NCBI GenBank assembly: GCA_030620095.1
Contig: JAUTXW010004489.1
Location: 733,602 to 797,601, forward strand
DNA: 64,000 nt
Direction: 5' to 3'
Source of the DNA: Kuschelorhynchus macadamiae
Taxonomy: Eukaryota; Arthropoda; Insecta; Coleoptera; Curculionidae
The notes beneath the pieces are model-generated. The model was not told the DNA's origin, did not search any database, and was given only the letters and a program-made list of their open reading frames with translations. This document shows, in pieces, positions 22,081-33,453 of this stretch; positions within the stretch are counted from its first letter, which is position 1; each line of letters opens with the position of its first letter. The translations under genes were made by a program, and so were the position numbers.

Positions 22081-22947
22081 GTCTTCAAGTGAATTGATTT
22101 GCTACGTCTGCGATGCCCAGTGCATACCTAAGGAGGATAAAAGCAAGCTATTTGGCTACCCGTGTGCGCGTCCCGTCTGAAGAAATTGTGCTGGGGTGAA
22201 GACTGTCACAGAACTTAGAGTAATTGCCCTTCAGGCTCGCACTACGATATTCTGGTGTGGTGAATACAAGTCAAAAAATATTAAAACCAGCAATGACCAT
22301 GCAAATCAACCATGTAAACCAACCACTAAAACCTCTAATGTGACCGACAAATCACTAGTAGTAGAGAACATGTATCTAAAAAAACTGCTGAAGGAGGTTG
22401 AGGAGAAGAACTCGCTCTTAAAGTCAAATATCTGCCTTCTCAGTGAGAAAGTGGAGTCTCTGAAGTAAATTATTGACCAATCAACTAACAATGTGGGGGT
22501 CTCAACGGAGACTAATGTGGAACAACTGCTTCGAGAATATCAGGAGAGGGAGAACAGGAAGTGCAATGTAATGCTTTTTAACTGTCCGGAATCGGACGGA
22601 GACTTGGGGGGCAGGGTCCTTGAAGTAATCAAAGCTTGTGCTCCTCATATCCAATGTTCTGAAGACAGCTTTTCAGCCTTGGCAGCAAACCGAGGCCAAT
22701 TAAAGTGATATGCAATTCTACAGAGCTGAAACTTGCTATTACAAAGAACGCCAAAAATCTAAAAAATAAGCCCGCCCTACGGCAGATCAGTATTAACGAT
22801 GACAGAACACCAAGTCAATTAGAAGAATATCATAAAGTGAAAGAAAAACTAACTCAAAGACTGCAGGCTGGTGAGTCAGACCTAAAAATTATATACAGCA
22901 ATCGTTTTCCCATTATTAAATCAACAAGCAGGCCTAATTTAAACTAA
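22081..22947 (+). pseudogene. LINE ORF1 with PHD-like finger
   Basis: ATG at 22081 starts MSSSELICYVCDAQC; further cysteines (YPC, NC, WC) fit a PHD-type zinc finger as found in CR1-group ORF1. An in-frame TGA lies at 22180-22182 and TAA at 22466-22468. A KKLLKEVEEKNSLLKSNI coiled coil precedes a REYQERENRKCNVMLFN segment typical of the ORF1 nucleic-acid-binding domain. A frameshift near 22690 leads into RPIKVICNSTELK and the end at 22945-22947. ORF1 would bind element RNA. Confidence 0.72.
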
Positions 22948-22949
22948 CA

Positions 22950-25513
22950 GGCCCCTCTAACAGAACCATAAGTGTCATATATCAGAATGTTCGGGGTCTA
23001 AATACAAAGACTGCTGAATTTTACAAGGCTATGTCAATTAGTGATTATCATTTGGTTGCCATAACCAAATCCTGGTTTCAAGATGGAGTAAACAACTCCG
23101 AATTGTTTGGAAATAACTACACGGTATATTGCAGAGATAGACTTTTAAATGTGTTAAATGTGAAACGTGGAGGAGGTGTTTTGTTGGGAGTCAGAAATGA
23201 TGTGAACTCTTCATTAATGGATCTTAGTGCTCTAGAACAACAAATACCCACAGTTGACGTTCTTGGTTGTCGAATATCCATCTATCAATCTGTGTTTTTT
23301 GTATTTGTCATTTATTTACAACCAAATTCTCCTTTGATCCACTATCAAATATTGTTTGATTTTATTTCAACATTTAGCATCACTAATACAGCCACCAATG
23401 TACTAATCTTGGGTGACCTAAACATACGAATCGAGAACATAGGTATCGAATATGGCCCAAAGTTTTCCTTATTTAAAGATTTTCTAGCATTAACAGAGTT
23501 TACACAACATAATGAAGTTCGCAATGCCTCTGGCAACATACTTGACCTCGTTATATCCAATGTAAAATGTTCGGTTAGCAGTGATGATATGCCTATGGTG
23601 GCAGAGGATAATCATCACCCTGCGCTGAGAGCCGATATGGATGTCGGTAGTGGTATTTGCAATTTTAACTTTCTACCCAATGCAGTAGCTAAAAAATACA
23701 ACTTTTCTAAAGCAGACTATCCTTTATTATATCAATTGATACATGAAGCTGATTGGGATTCTCTTTGGAATATGCACAGCGTTGACAGTGCAGTCTCTGA
23801 ATTTTATAAAAAATGTATGGTCTACTTGTAAACCACATCGTAAACGCTCATATCCTACCTGGTATACCAAGGACATTATAAACTACTTAAAAGAAAAAGA
23901 AAATCAAAATTGATGTTGCTTATAAAAATTTCATCACTCAAACCGGAGGATCAATAAAAAGGGATCCAAAACAATTTTGGAAATTTATCCAACAAAAACA
24001 AACGCTGTAGTGAATGCGTTTGCTGATTATTTTAAGAGTATATATGTGGGTTCTACTGATCCCACTTTGCATGAAAATGATGAGAGTATCTATGGAAATA
24101 TTACTATAAATCAACTGAGTGAAGGTGACGTGATTGGAGCCCTGTTGAAGCCTAAAAATAAAAACACAGCAGGCCCTGAAGGCATCCCCTCCTTTTTAGT
24201 TCGCGACTGCGCTCATATCTTGGCTAAACCATTATGTACCATATTTAACCTTTCACTAACATCAAACACGTTTCCTCAATACTGGAAACGCGCGTCTGTC
24301 CAATACATAAGGGAGGTAATTTGAACAGGATTGATAATTATCGTCCGATTTCAATTTTGTCCAACTTCTCGAAGGCCTTCGAGATATGTGTATATGAAAA
24401 ACTTTTTTATCAGGTTAAGAATTTACTTACTCCAAAACAACTTGGCTTTTTTCATCAAAGATCAACAATTATTAACTTGTCATCCTTTAGGCATATGAAG
24501 CAATTCACAAAAAGTGTCAACTAGATGTCATATACACGGATTTCTCCAAGGCCTTTGACAAGTTGGACCTAGGACTCATTTCGAAAAAAATGTTTTCTCT
24601 GGGATTTCACAATAATCTTGTAGCATTCTTTAGATCCTACTTGTCGGGCAGAGTGCAGTTTGTGGAATACAATAACTTTAAGTCAAGAGAGTATCTGACT
24701 ACAAGCGGCGCTCCTCAGGGCAGTAATCTAGCACCTCTAATATTTGCTATTTTCATAAACGATATTAATAACTTAAATAGCTACTGCTTATTATTTGCAG
24801 ACGATATGAAGATATTTCAAATAAGGAGGAAATTACTTATGCCTACTCAATAAATGGCTTTCCATTTCCCAACTGTACCTCAGTTGCAGACCTGGGTGTT
24901 ATTGTTGACAAGAAATTGACATTTAATGAACATATTGATACTGTCGTTCAGTCTGCCCTAAGGTCTCTTGGGTTTCTGATCAGATCGGCGTCTGGCTTCA
25001 GGAATCTGTCTTGCACTCTATAACTCGCTGGTCAAGTTCAGGTTGATGTATGCTGCAGTAATTTGGTTCCCAAACTATAATGTGCATATAAAGAGACTCG
25101 AAAGGGTACAAAGACGGTTTTTAAAATTCTTATCTTTCAAAGCTGATGGTGTTTACCCTGAAAGGGGTATCGAGCAAAATAGACTACTAAATAAATTTAA
25201 TTGCTTATCTCTTCTCAAGTGTTCCGTACTAGCTAATCAAATTTTTTTGTACAAGCTTTGTCATAATAGTATTGATTCGCCAGAACTCCTAGAGCAAATA
25301 AACTTTCTTGTACCTGCATTCAACACACGTATTCAAAATCAATTCTACTTACCCATTTCTCTAACAAATGTTGCAAAAAAAGCACCACTATATAGAGCTA
25401 GCACATTATTCAATTCTCTTTCGCAGCACACCAACTTGGATTTGTGGAATATGTCACTAAATAAGTTTAGGAAGACTGTACATCAAACCCTATTGGCGAC
25501 TGATATTCACTGA
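22950..25513 (+). pseudogene. LINE ORF2: endonuclease and reverse transcriptase
   Basis: The endonuclease begins with VIYQNVRGLN before 23031 and includes GDLNIRIENI; the usual ETW motif reads AITKSW, so the catalytic glutamate is lysine. A frameshift near 23830 separates it from the RT. RT pieces in order: NKNTAGPEGIPSF, a frameshift near 24310, NYRPISILSNFSKAFE, TDFSKAFDK, SGAPQGSNLAPLIF and the catalytic FADD at 24794-24805. Just after FADD part of the thumb is missing (junction about 24840), then the frame shifts again before the C-terminal domain (25043-25513). Confidence 0.82.
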
Positions 25514-25790
25514 GTAATAATAATACTTAATATTACTTAACAATCCTTTATTGGCTTAATTTTGGAGTAGGTATATGTTAGTGTTATATGTATAATTGAG
25601 ATTCTTTATAAGGATGATTGTTACAACTTTAAATTTCTTACTTTATTACTTTACTTTTTTACTTTTTAGAATTTACTTTTCATAGTCTAAGTTTGTTATT
25701 CATCAGATAATTAATTATTCTTTTTTTGTATTGTCTGTTTACTGGAACTTGTTCTGTTAGACAATAAATCAATTTGAATTTGAATAAATC

Positions 25791-26129
25791 TAAGCGTGAA
25801 AGCCGGCGTGCGGGGGAGTCTGAGGTGGAATTTGTTAACTGCTGATTGTGATTCCTCAATGGCTCGCTCTTATGAAAAGGTGTTCAGTGCGCTATGTTTT
25901 TAAGTCATTATTACTTTTTGAGTATATAATGCATTAGTTTTGATAGAAAGTAATGGTATAATTAAGTAAATAATGTGAATTTATATAAAACATCCTACAT
26001 TTTTATAGTAGAAATGTAGATTATAAAATGCTTAATACAATAAAAATATTTTTAGTTTTAAGTAAATTGATTTGGAAAATGTAGGTGAAGCGGCGCTCAA
26101 CCCGCGTCCCCTGGCGAGCCGCCACTGTT
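25791..26129. other. No gene; short GC-rich blocks
   Basis: GC-rich blocks AAGCCGGCGTGCGGGGGAG (about 25800) and GAAGCGGCGCTCAACCCG (about 26090) bracket an AT-rich stretch. They may be remnant ends of a small element, but I could not pair them. Confidence 0.25.
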
Positions 26130-26340
26130 TCCTTTTTCATCCTGGTAACATCAAATTTTAAAGAACAACAGGACTTTTTGGGCGTACTCAGAGGGAGTCA
26201 AACAATATCATTGGATCCAAATTATGCTTAACAACAGCATAACATCCAATCCAAACGAGATCGCAAATTTAATTGCTGATTTTTTCCAGTCAGTATATTT
26301 TTAGGCCAAACAGACAACTCACAGATCAAATCAGAAACCA
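26130..26340 (+). pseudogene. LINE linker fragment (left half of an interrupted LINE)
   Basis: FWAYSEGVKQYHW and SITSNPNEIANLIADFFQ match the linker between endonuclease and RT of CR1-group LINEs. The next piece of what seems to be the same element appears at 26949, so a second LINE was inserted between. Confidence 0.6.
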
Positions 26341-26344
26341 TTTT

Positions 26345-26945
26345 TAACCAACAATCAAATTCAAATTCAAAACGTGCTTTATTGTCAGAAGTAAAACTCA
26401 TTGACAAAGCTGAGAAACAAAATACAATTTTAAAAGAACAACAAATTATTTGCCTTAAAAAAATACAATAACTCAAAATAACATACAAGAAGCAAGCTTT
26501 TAGTTGGTTCATAATAAATTTCCAAAAAGAAAAAAAAATAAACACTCAAATAATTAAGCACCCAAATAATGGGGACCAATATAAATAATTATAATTACAT
26601 GAAAAAACTAAATGTCAATTAACATAAGTGTAAAAATGAACTAATACAAACGTAAATAAATGAATAAATACAGTAAAAATAAACAATACATAAATTTGTC
26701 AAATAAAATTGTAAATATGTTAAAATACATCACAAAATTAAAAGAAAAAAATTTTTTTGAAGATTTAATAATAAAATCAATTAAAATGTTTTTGGAAAAT
26801 CTCTGACACACTATAGAAGGGCTTATCAATTAAAAATGATTTAAGTTTGTTTTTAAAAAGGCGTTCACTCTGTATCTGCCTAATGCTCACTGGCAAATGA
26901 TTAAAAATGGCTTTGCTATTATATATTACAGATTTTTTTGCTTGA
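26345..26945 (-). pseudogene. Nested LINE 3' fragment
   Basis: The minus strand reads KKSVIYNSKAIFNHLPVSIR then FLIDKPFYSVSEIF, a CR1-group C-terminus, ending at 26777. The 3' UTR runs to GACAATAAAGCACGTTTTG followed by an AATTTGAATTTG tail at about 26345. It sits inside the plus-strand LINE at 26.13-27.10 kb. Confidence 0.7.
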
Positions 26946-26948
26946 GCA

Positions 26949-27100
26949 ATGAATAGTGTTGAAATCACTTCAGATACAGTTATTAATAAACTGGTTGACC
27001 TGGATATCACCAAGGGCCATGGTCGAGATGGAGTTCCTCCCTACCTTTTTTCAGAATGTAGCCATAGCACTTTGGGTTTTTCCCAAAGTACTAATTACTG
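26949..27100 (+). pseudogene. LINE RT N-terminal fragment (right half of the interrupted LINE)
   Basis: VEITSDTVINKLVDLDITKG followed by GRDGVPPYLF matches the start of a LINE RT (KSxGPDGIPP motif). It fits directly after the linker piece ending at about 26340. A short NYCPIS echo of the NYRPIS motif follows at once, so the middle is deleted. Confidence 0.6.
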
Positions 27101-27112
27101 CCCTATCTCATT

Positions 27113-27142
27113 CCCAGCAAGCACAAGAATGTAACTGTAATG
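27113..27142 (+). repeat. Left terminal inverted repeat
   Basis: It begins CCCAGCAAGCAC and pairs with the inverted sequence at 35905-35934 over about 30 bp with several mismatches. Confidence 0.6.
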
Positions 27143-28490
27143 TCACATAATGTACCCCGCAGAACATTTAACCTCTTATCTCATGTACCGTTAACATTGC
27201 ATTTGCAGCAACTGCGACCGCCAAATTTCCGCAACATGTGAACATCAAAAGTACCTCTCTAGGAAGTTACAAAACTACTTCTAGGTAATGTTCACAGTTG
27301 TCACGAAATGCCCCTATAAACTTTTTTGTAATGTACCAGTGACGTTTCAAAATGACTTTCAAGTAATGTTTTGTTTTGTCACATTGTAATTTACATAGAT
27401 GTTATAAAGTAACTTCTAGATCACATCACCTAAGAACATTGATGCAATATATAGTTTGCAGGTACCTATAATGTTTACTAATGGTTCATAGTCCGGGATC
27501 GCATATTATAACCTTGATTTTGCAGCTATTACGTTTCATCAAGAATTAGATTTGCATTTTTGAAATGAAAAACTGTGTAATTAAATCCAATTCTAGATAT
27601 CGTAAATGCGACAAAATCATACATGATGGAGAACAATTTGGGTCAAATTAAAACATTTTGTAGTTCTGACTAATTTTATTAAACTTTGTAACATAATTTT
27701 AGTTCATTTTTCCTCTCTTAATCGCCTTTGATGAGCATGTCTTAGCCATTCACTAATGGCTGCCTCAAAATCTTTAAGGCTACATTTTGTTTTAAAGTGG
27801 ACGACTCCTAAAAGTGAAACATGATTTAATATTTACTACTCTACTACTATTTTAAGACAAAATGTAGAGTGACTCAGGAGGAAGTGACCAAACTTCAAGA
27901 TAATCACAGCCAGCTTTGAATTCCATAGAGGGAAACTTTTTTACAGCATATAATTTGTCGATATTGAAAAACTCGCATCCCTATTCTAGAGTGAGCAACT
28001 TTTTGTTCCAGAATGGACATTGGGTTTAGTCTGATATAATTAGGTATCCCAAATACAAATTCTCAGATGTCATCACTTATTTTATTCCTTCTACTTAAGT
28101 TCATGGATGGTGTAATGCAGACAATATTTACAGGAGGGGTACAAAAAATTGACAAAGGCCAAGGTGCCCAGAATCTAACAACCTATAAGTTCTTCCTCCA
28201 TTACATAAATAATATTTTTTTTTATCAGTTGTTATTTAAAACTACTTAGAACAAAAATTGGAATTAATACAAAACAAAAATATAACAACTTTTCGGTTTT
28301 TTTTTAGGGAATTACTCATAGTAGACACATGGAATTTGTTCTGTTCCTCTCAACTCACCCTACATATGAGGACGAGTCTTCTTGGTATACCCATCACCAT
28401 TGGTGACAATTTTTTGTATATTGCTTTAATTGGTTTAATTCAAACTTAAGGTTGGAATGCTAATTACCAGAACATTAACAGACATAATTT
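27143..28490. other. Transposon subterminal region, no gene
   Basis: The first 300 bp hold repeated AATGT(C/G)ACA and GTAACTTCTAG motifs, likely transposase-binding repeats. The remainder to the DUF4806 stop is AT-rich, with no recognised coding sequence. The open frames at 28067-28449 overlap nothing recognisable. Confidence 0.35.
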
Positions 28491-31400
28491 TTAAAATATA
28501 CTTGCAATTTTGATGCAATATAAAAATTTTGTCATACATTTTTTGGACATGCGGTACATCGAGATAATATATTCTAAGACGTCTGTAAACACTTTTTCTA
28601 GCTTAAATAAAAATGTAGTTTTTTTTCAAAATATCTTACCAAAAACTGTCCGCAATATTTCAGTATTTCCAATTGGAAAATTATTTTTCCGTCCAGTTAA
28701 GGAGCAAGCTTCAGCCAAATGATTTGTAAAAATGTGTTTGCAAATCCTCACAGCAAATTCTTTATAGGTACTCCCACCAATTTTCTTGATGTCATTGATC
28801 TACAATAATTAATTGATTAATATAGCAAAACTAACCATTATTTCATAAAAACCTAACTAATTGTTCGCCAACACTGTGGCTTCATGACAGATTAATTTTT
28901 AAATAAAAATATAAAATGATCACTATTTAAACAGTTGTTCGCCAACACTGTGGCTTCATGACAGATTAATTTTTAAATAAAAATATAAAATGATCACTAT
29001 CTAAACAGTTATCAAAAGACCTTACATATTGTACAAAAAATGAGTGTCAGATTTGTCTATAGAAAATTATGTAAGTGTAGTATCTTTCATTTTTAAAATC
29101 TGTACTTACAAATGCACGTTTATTTTCAGATGAGCCCTTTATATAATTTTCTAGGAGGTCCAAATCAGCCAAATTTTTAAGTGGAAAAGTCACAGGAAAA
29201 TCACACTCCTCTTCATTTTTTGGTGCTATTTCTTCAATGCGTTGTTTAATTTCTGTCATATCTAGTTTGATTTGGGTAATTATATGACACATGGTCTCAA
29301 GCATCCGTTTAATTTCCAAAATCTGCTTATCTACAACAAAAAACCAAATTCAAGTACATGAATTTTGATCTAGATTAGACATTCACGTGTCCAGAGGGGT
29401 TAACAAAAATATATGGCAGGTGCAAACCATATGTTTCTCTAATAAAGTGCGCACATTCTTCCAATAATAACATTTTGGTCTACATTTATGATCCTGCTTA
29501 AACGTTTTTGTGTAAGTAAAAAAAATTTCTTGTAAAACCCGTTTATCATGATAGAAAAAAGATATGTGATCACCAAAAAAAACATTTGAAAATTAATTTC
29601 TAGTGATTTTAACATAATAATAGTAAGATACATACCCAGAGGAACAGAAATGCCAACGGAAGATTCAGCAGATGAATAAGCCAGGTCTCCTGTGATAAGG
29701 AAATAAAAGTTAATATTAAAACTTAAATAGATGTTAAAAATTCTACAGTTGCAAATAGTTAAGAGGTTTCATGCTTAATAAAATAAAAAAAATAAGCAAA
29801 AAAAAAAGTTGAAAGAATACAAATAAATTGTACTGATTTTCCAGAGATTCAAGCAAGGGAAAACAGTTAAAGAGATAAAACCATTAACAAAAGTACCACA
29901 CAGTAATAAGGGTCCACAACAGAAAAGACTTATGTCAAACAAACTGTAGTAAATCCAGTATTACAAACCTGAGCTACCTGAAGGTGTAACGTTTCCACTT
30001 TCATTCTAAAAATAAATATAAAGTATAGCAAAAATTTCTCAGAATTAAACATTTTCAGCATCTATTAATTGTATCTAGTTAAAGCGTTGTTGATGCCGTT
30101 AGAAGTACCTATTAGCATCATCAAACTTAAATTTGTTAAACAGTGTCTGACTATGTACCATTACAGGGTTCCCCAAAATTCCAATATCAAATTTCTTCAA
30201 TTTTCAGACTACACTTAAAAAACTTTTCAGTAAAAAGAATGATAAAACAAGATATTTTAATCACCTTTCAAAAACAAAAATTGTTCCATTAAAAAAATGT
30301 AAACATGACAGTCAAAACGACTGTCCAGGGTGTATATGCAAGTTTTCCCACACATTCTTAACACATTTTTATTTTCTCAGCTTAACACAAAAGTCTAATT
30401 ATATTAATTTATTTTCTACATATTTACCTCAAGTGGCGCCATTGCAATGATCTTCACTGCTCCTGGTTCATAATGGGAAGTTTCTGAAAATAAAGCCAAC
30501 ATTGTTAGTAAGTTAATAGAAAATTAAAAAAAAAGTCTTTGGTAAATGATATTTTTCTTCATAGTATAAGATTATACAAACCCAATGATCTAGCATGTGT
30601 GAAAACATGATCAATTTCAACCTCAGAACTGTCAGCACATTCGAGTTCCTTGTTCTGTTGATCAGATCCCAAATCTAAATAAAAATATTACATATTATAA
30701 TGGTTTAAAGTGAGTTTATATGCTAATTTTAACTGTGGTTTTTCATATAAGATGCAGGAAAAAATGTGCTATGTTGATCAATTTATATCCATAAATAAAA
30801 ATTACTTAAAAATATAAAAATTACATGCTATACTGTATATACCATTTTCTCCAGTTATATAATTCATGAATTGGATATGAACGGTTTCATCTTTCTCAGT
30901 TTTATTTAAACCTGCAAGTAATAAAGACAATCTTTAAAAAAAACAAGTAGAATCTTTCAGATATTACTTTTTCTGTAATATAGAGTTAAAAGCAAACTGA
31001 AAATAGTGTTACTTTCAGAATTTTCTTCTGTGCCAAGTTCTCATTTTAAACTCAGTAGGATATTTTAACTGCCATATTTAAAACTACTTTAGGCCAATGA
31101 AATACATGTTAGAAAACTCCGGCTTTAGTAACTTAAATATTTTCTTTAAAAATATGGGGTTTTGGGAGCACCATATGGGTAAAGGAGAGAGCTGTAGTAG
31201 CTTCCTTTAAACCCCCCCCCCCCCAGACTATACACTGGCAGATGGAAAATGAACAAAACAGATATGTATAACGAGGCAGTGATATAAATAATCGAACTAA
31301 CATATCTAAATTTTGTCAAATTCTAAAACTCAGTCAATATTAAAGCTAGTGTTTAGCTTAGGAAAAAACAATTTAAATATGCAAAAACTACAATAAGCAT

Positions 31401-31922
31401 AAAAATATTAATAATAATATCAAAATTTTACTTTTTTTTAAAATCTGCTTTTTTTCTCTTTTTTCTTCTTCTTCTCCAGGACTAAAGTAATCTAAAGGCT
31501 TCGGTTTTCTATAGCCCCTGCCAACTGCTTCAACACATCCAGGTCCTCTAGCTTTTTCTTTCGCTTCTAATAATGAATCTAAGATATAGATGTATATCAA
31601 CTAATTTAATTAGAAAAAATTCAAAATAATTAAAAGCCTATGAAAATTGTCTCTTATCTTCATATACCTCTAGGACCCTATAACTTTAAAAATTTATATT
31701 GATAGTCACAAAAAAAAAATAATTACCACAAATGTGCTCTAATTCTACCGGATGTTCCGTCCACTCCTCCTGGGGAGGTAAATTTTTTGATATATATATT
31801 GAAGATTTGTCTGATGGCCACTTGCAGAAAGTATTATTTTTAACTAGCCATGACAATACTTCTGATACTACCTCATCTTCAGAATCGGCCTCGCTTAAAA
31901 ATTTTACCACTGCATAACTCAT
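28491..31922 (-). CDS. DUF4806-type protein, 10 exons, 374 residues, intact
   Basis: Exons on the minus strand: 31922-31727, 31578-31432, 30911-30843, 30674-30582, 30483-30428, 30005-29969, 29689-29636, 29330-29110, 28799-28640, 28582-28491. All nine introns start GT and end AG and the phases join exactly, giving 1125 nt from ATG to TAA with no internal stop. The N-terminus MSYAVVKFLSEADSEDEV is the usual start of this insect family. Exon 2 has a basic/acidic SPGEEEEKREKK linker, exon 8 a coiled-coil stretch followed by FPLKNLADLDLLENYI, and exon 9 IKKIGGSTYKEFAVRIC, the DUF4806 core. Function is unknown. Its place inside the transposon, downstream of the transposase on the same strand, suggests an accessory transposon protein; it may instead be a captured or domesticated gene. 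Confidence 0.75.
28861..29008. repeat. 74-bp tandem duplication in an intron
   Basis: TTGTTCGCCAACACTGTGGC and the following bases are repeated head to tail with a 74-bp period; I see a single difference (ATTTAAACAG versus ATCTAAACAG). It lies in the intron between exons 8 and 9 of the DUF4806-type gene and leaves the splice sites untouched. The near identity means it is recent. Confidence 0.9.
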
Positions 31923-32165
31923 TTCTAAAACAAAGAAAATAAAAGCCAAAAAACATTTCTTTAAACATATTAACTGACCTATAAAAATATAAAGATTTAT
32001 CAAGTCTAAAAATGGGAATCAGAACTATGCAAAATAACAGTCACAATCACAATGATAGTTTAGTTCCTTCATAGATACTATAAACCCACAGCAGCCCACA
32101 TAATCTAAACTATGATCAATGAGCCTGTGTAGCATATGTAAAGTACTCTGAAATCTTACAAATAA
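31923..32165. other. Upstream region of the DUF4806-type gene
   Basis: No TATA or other core promoter motif could be assigned. It borders the inserted LINE to the right. Confidence 0.25.
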
Positions 32166-32169
32166 AATG

Positions 32170-33060
32170 TAGTTCAGATAGTGCAACTTACTAATATACT
32201 CAGCAAAGAAGGAATAATAATAATTGGTGTCCTACAGGACCAATTCTGTTTGTTATATACATAAATTCTTTACTTTAAATATTAGTGGATTGACCATCTC
32301 ATATTCAGATAATGCAGTGCTAGTGTTTGGGAGTAATACTTGGGACCAAGTTGAAAATAAAACAAAAACAGGAATGTTAACTGTAAGAAATTGGCTTTTA
32401 TCTCACAAATTAACTTTAAATTTAACTAAAATCATTATATTTCTTTTCTCTAACCAAATCAAACAGACCTCCGTTCAATGGCATTTCTATTGACAATCAT
32501 ACACTACATGAAGTAACTCTAACACAATATTTAGGAATAATGATAGATCAATTTCTCATGGCAGCCTCAGATTGATTATCTAGCTGGTAACAGGCATGGT
32601 ATTATTTATAAGTTTTACTTACTTATAGAGAGCTTTTCAACAGGCAAATTCTAGTTATAGTCTATAAAGCTCTTGTGGAATCTTAATCGGATATGGTATA
32701 CTGATGTGAGGGCTTTATATAAATTAAATATTATTCAAACACATTTTAAAAATTATATATAAGAAAAATAAACTATTTCCTACAAGCAGACTATTTAACA
32801 TAGAAACACGAACTATATATGTGCTTCAGTGTGTACCAATTTACATTCGGCACAAATCTTCAGAGTTGCAAAGGTCATAACTATGTAACCCGAGCTAGAG
32901 AAAACAAAAATCTACAGATACCAAATAGCCATAACAATCTTAATCATAGATATTTGAACTATAATATTATAAACAACAGTAACAAAAAAACGATTTATAA
33001 TGAAATTGCAAAGTATATATTTGAAAACTATTTTCAATTTGAAAGAGTTTTTGGTTAGCT
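32170..33060 (+). pseudogene. LINE RT fragment inserted in the transposon
   Basis: GVLQDQF-like GVPQG sequence near 32225 is followed by YSDNAVLVFGSNTW (a decayed YADD box), WLLSHKLTLNLTK, and further on LHEVTLTQYLGIMID, all in Jockey/CR1-type RT order but in changing frames. The frame at 32819-33058 holds the C-terminal part. It separates the transposase and DUF4806 genes. Confidence 0.65.
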
Positions 33061-33453
33061 AAGGAAAAAAAAATAAAACAAATTTGCTTATTATTTAATT
33101 AATCTGGCAAAAGCTAGATACATAGTATTTAAAGAAAAGAAAAAAGTAAAGCAATTTAACATATTTTCTTAAATGGAGTAATATAGCAAAGATAACCACA
33201 ATAAAATACTTAGGAATTACTGGATGAAGATCTAAATTGGAATGCCCCATATGAGCATATGAAGAACAAAATTTTACCACGTAGGAGTTTTTTTTTATAA
33301 ACGTAAAGATTTTGTAAGTACAGATGTAAAATATAAATTATATAAGACTACTTATCATACTGTCAACCTGAAGATATCTCATTCTCACCAGCATGTAAAT
33401 TTCTTCTGTAAAAAAATTATCTTAAACAATGCATCTAGTTCACTTTGTGCTAC

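Larger units (their letters stand above)
22081..25790 (+). mobile_element. Near full-length CR1/Jockey-group LINE (decayed)
   Basis: ORF1 (PHD-like finger plus coiled coil), ORF2 (apurinic endonuclease, reverse transcriptase, C-terminal domain) and a 3' UTR ending CAATTTGAATTTGAATAAAT lie in order on the plus strand. About 380 bp of GC-richer sequence before 22081 is the likely 5' UTR. It is the most complete LINE in the window, but stops, frameshifts, an internal deletion and a changed endonuclease residue leave it inactive. Confidence 0.85.

Noticed and set aside
24283..24298. GAAACGCGCGTC, resembling the GAAAC-stem III-GUC part of the Penelope hammerhead
   Set aside because: It lies within LINE RT coding sequence (WKRASV motif) and has no core or stem II.
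27349..27365. GACGTTTC on the plus strand (GAAACGTC on the minus), a hammerhead-type anchor
   Set aside because: No CUGANGA core and no stem II can be found upstream on that strand.
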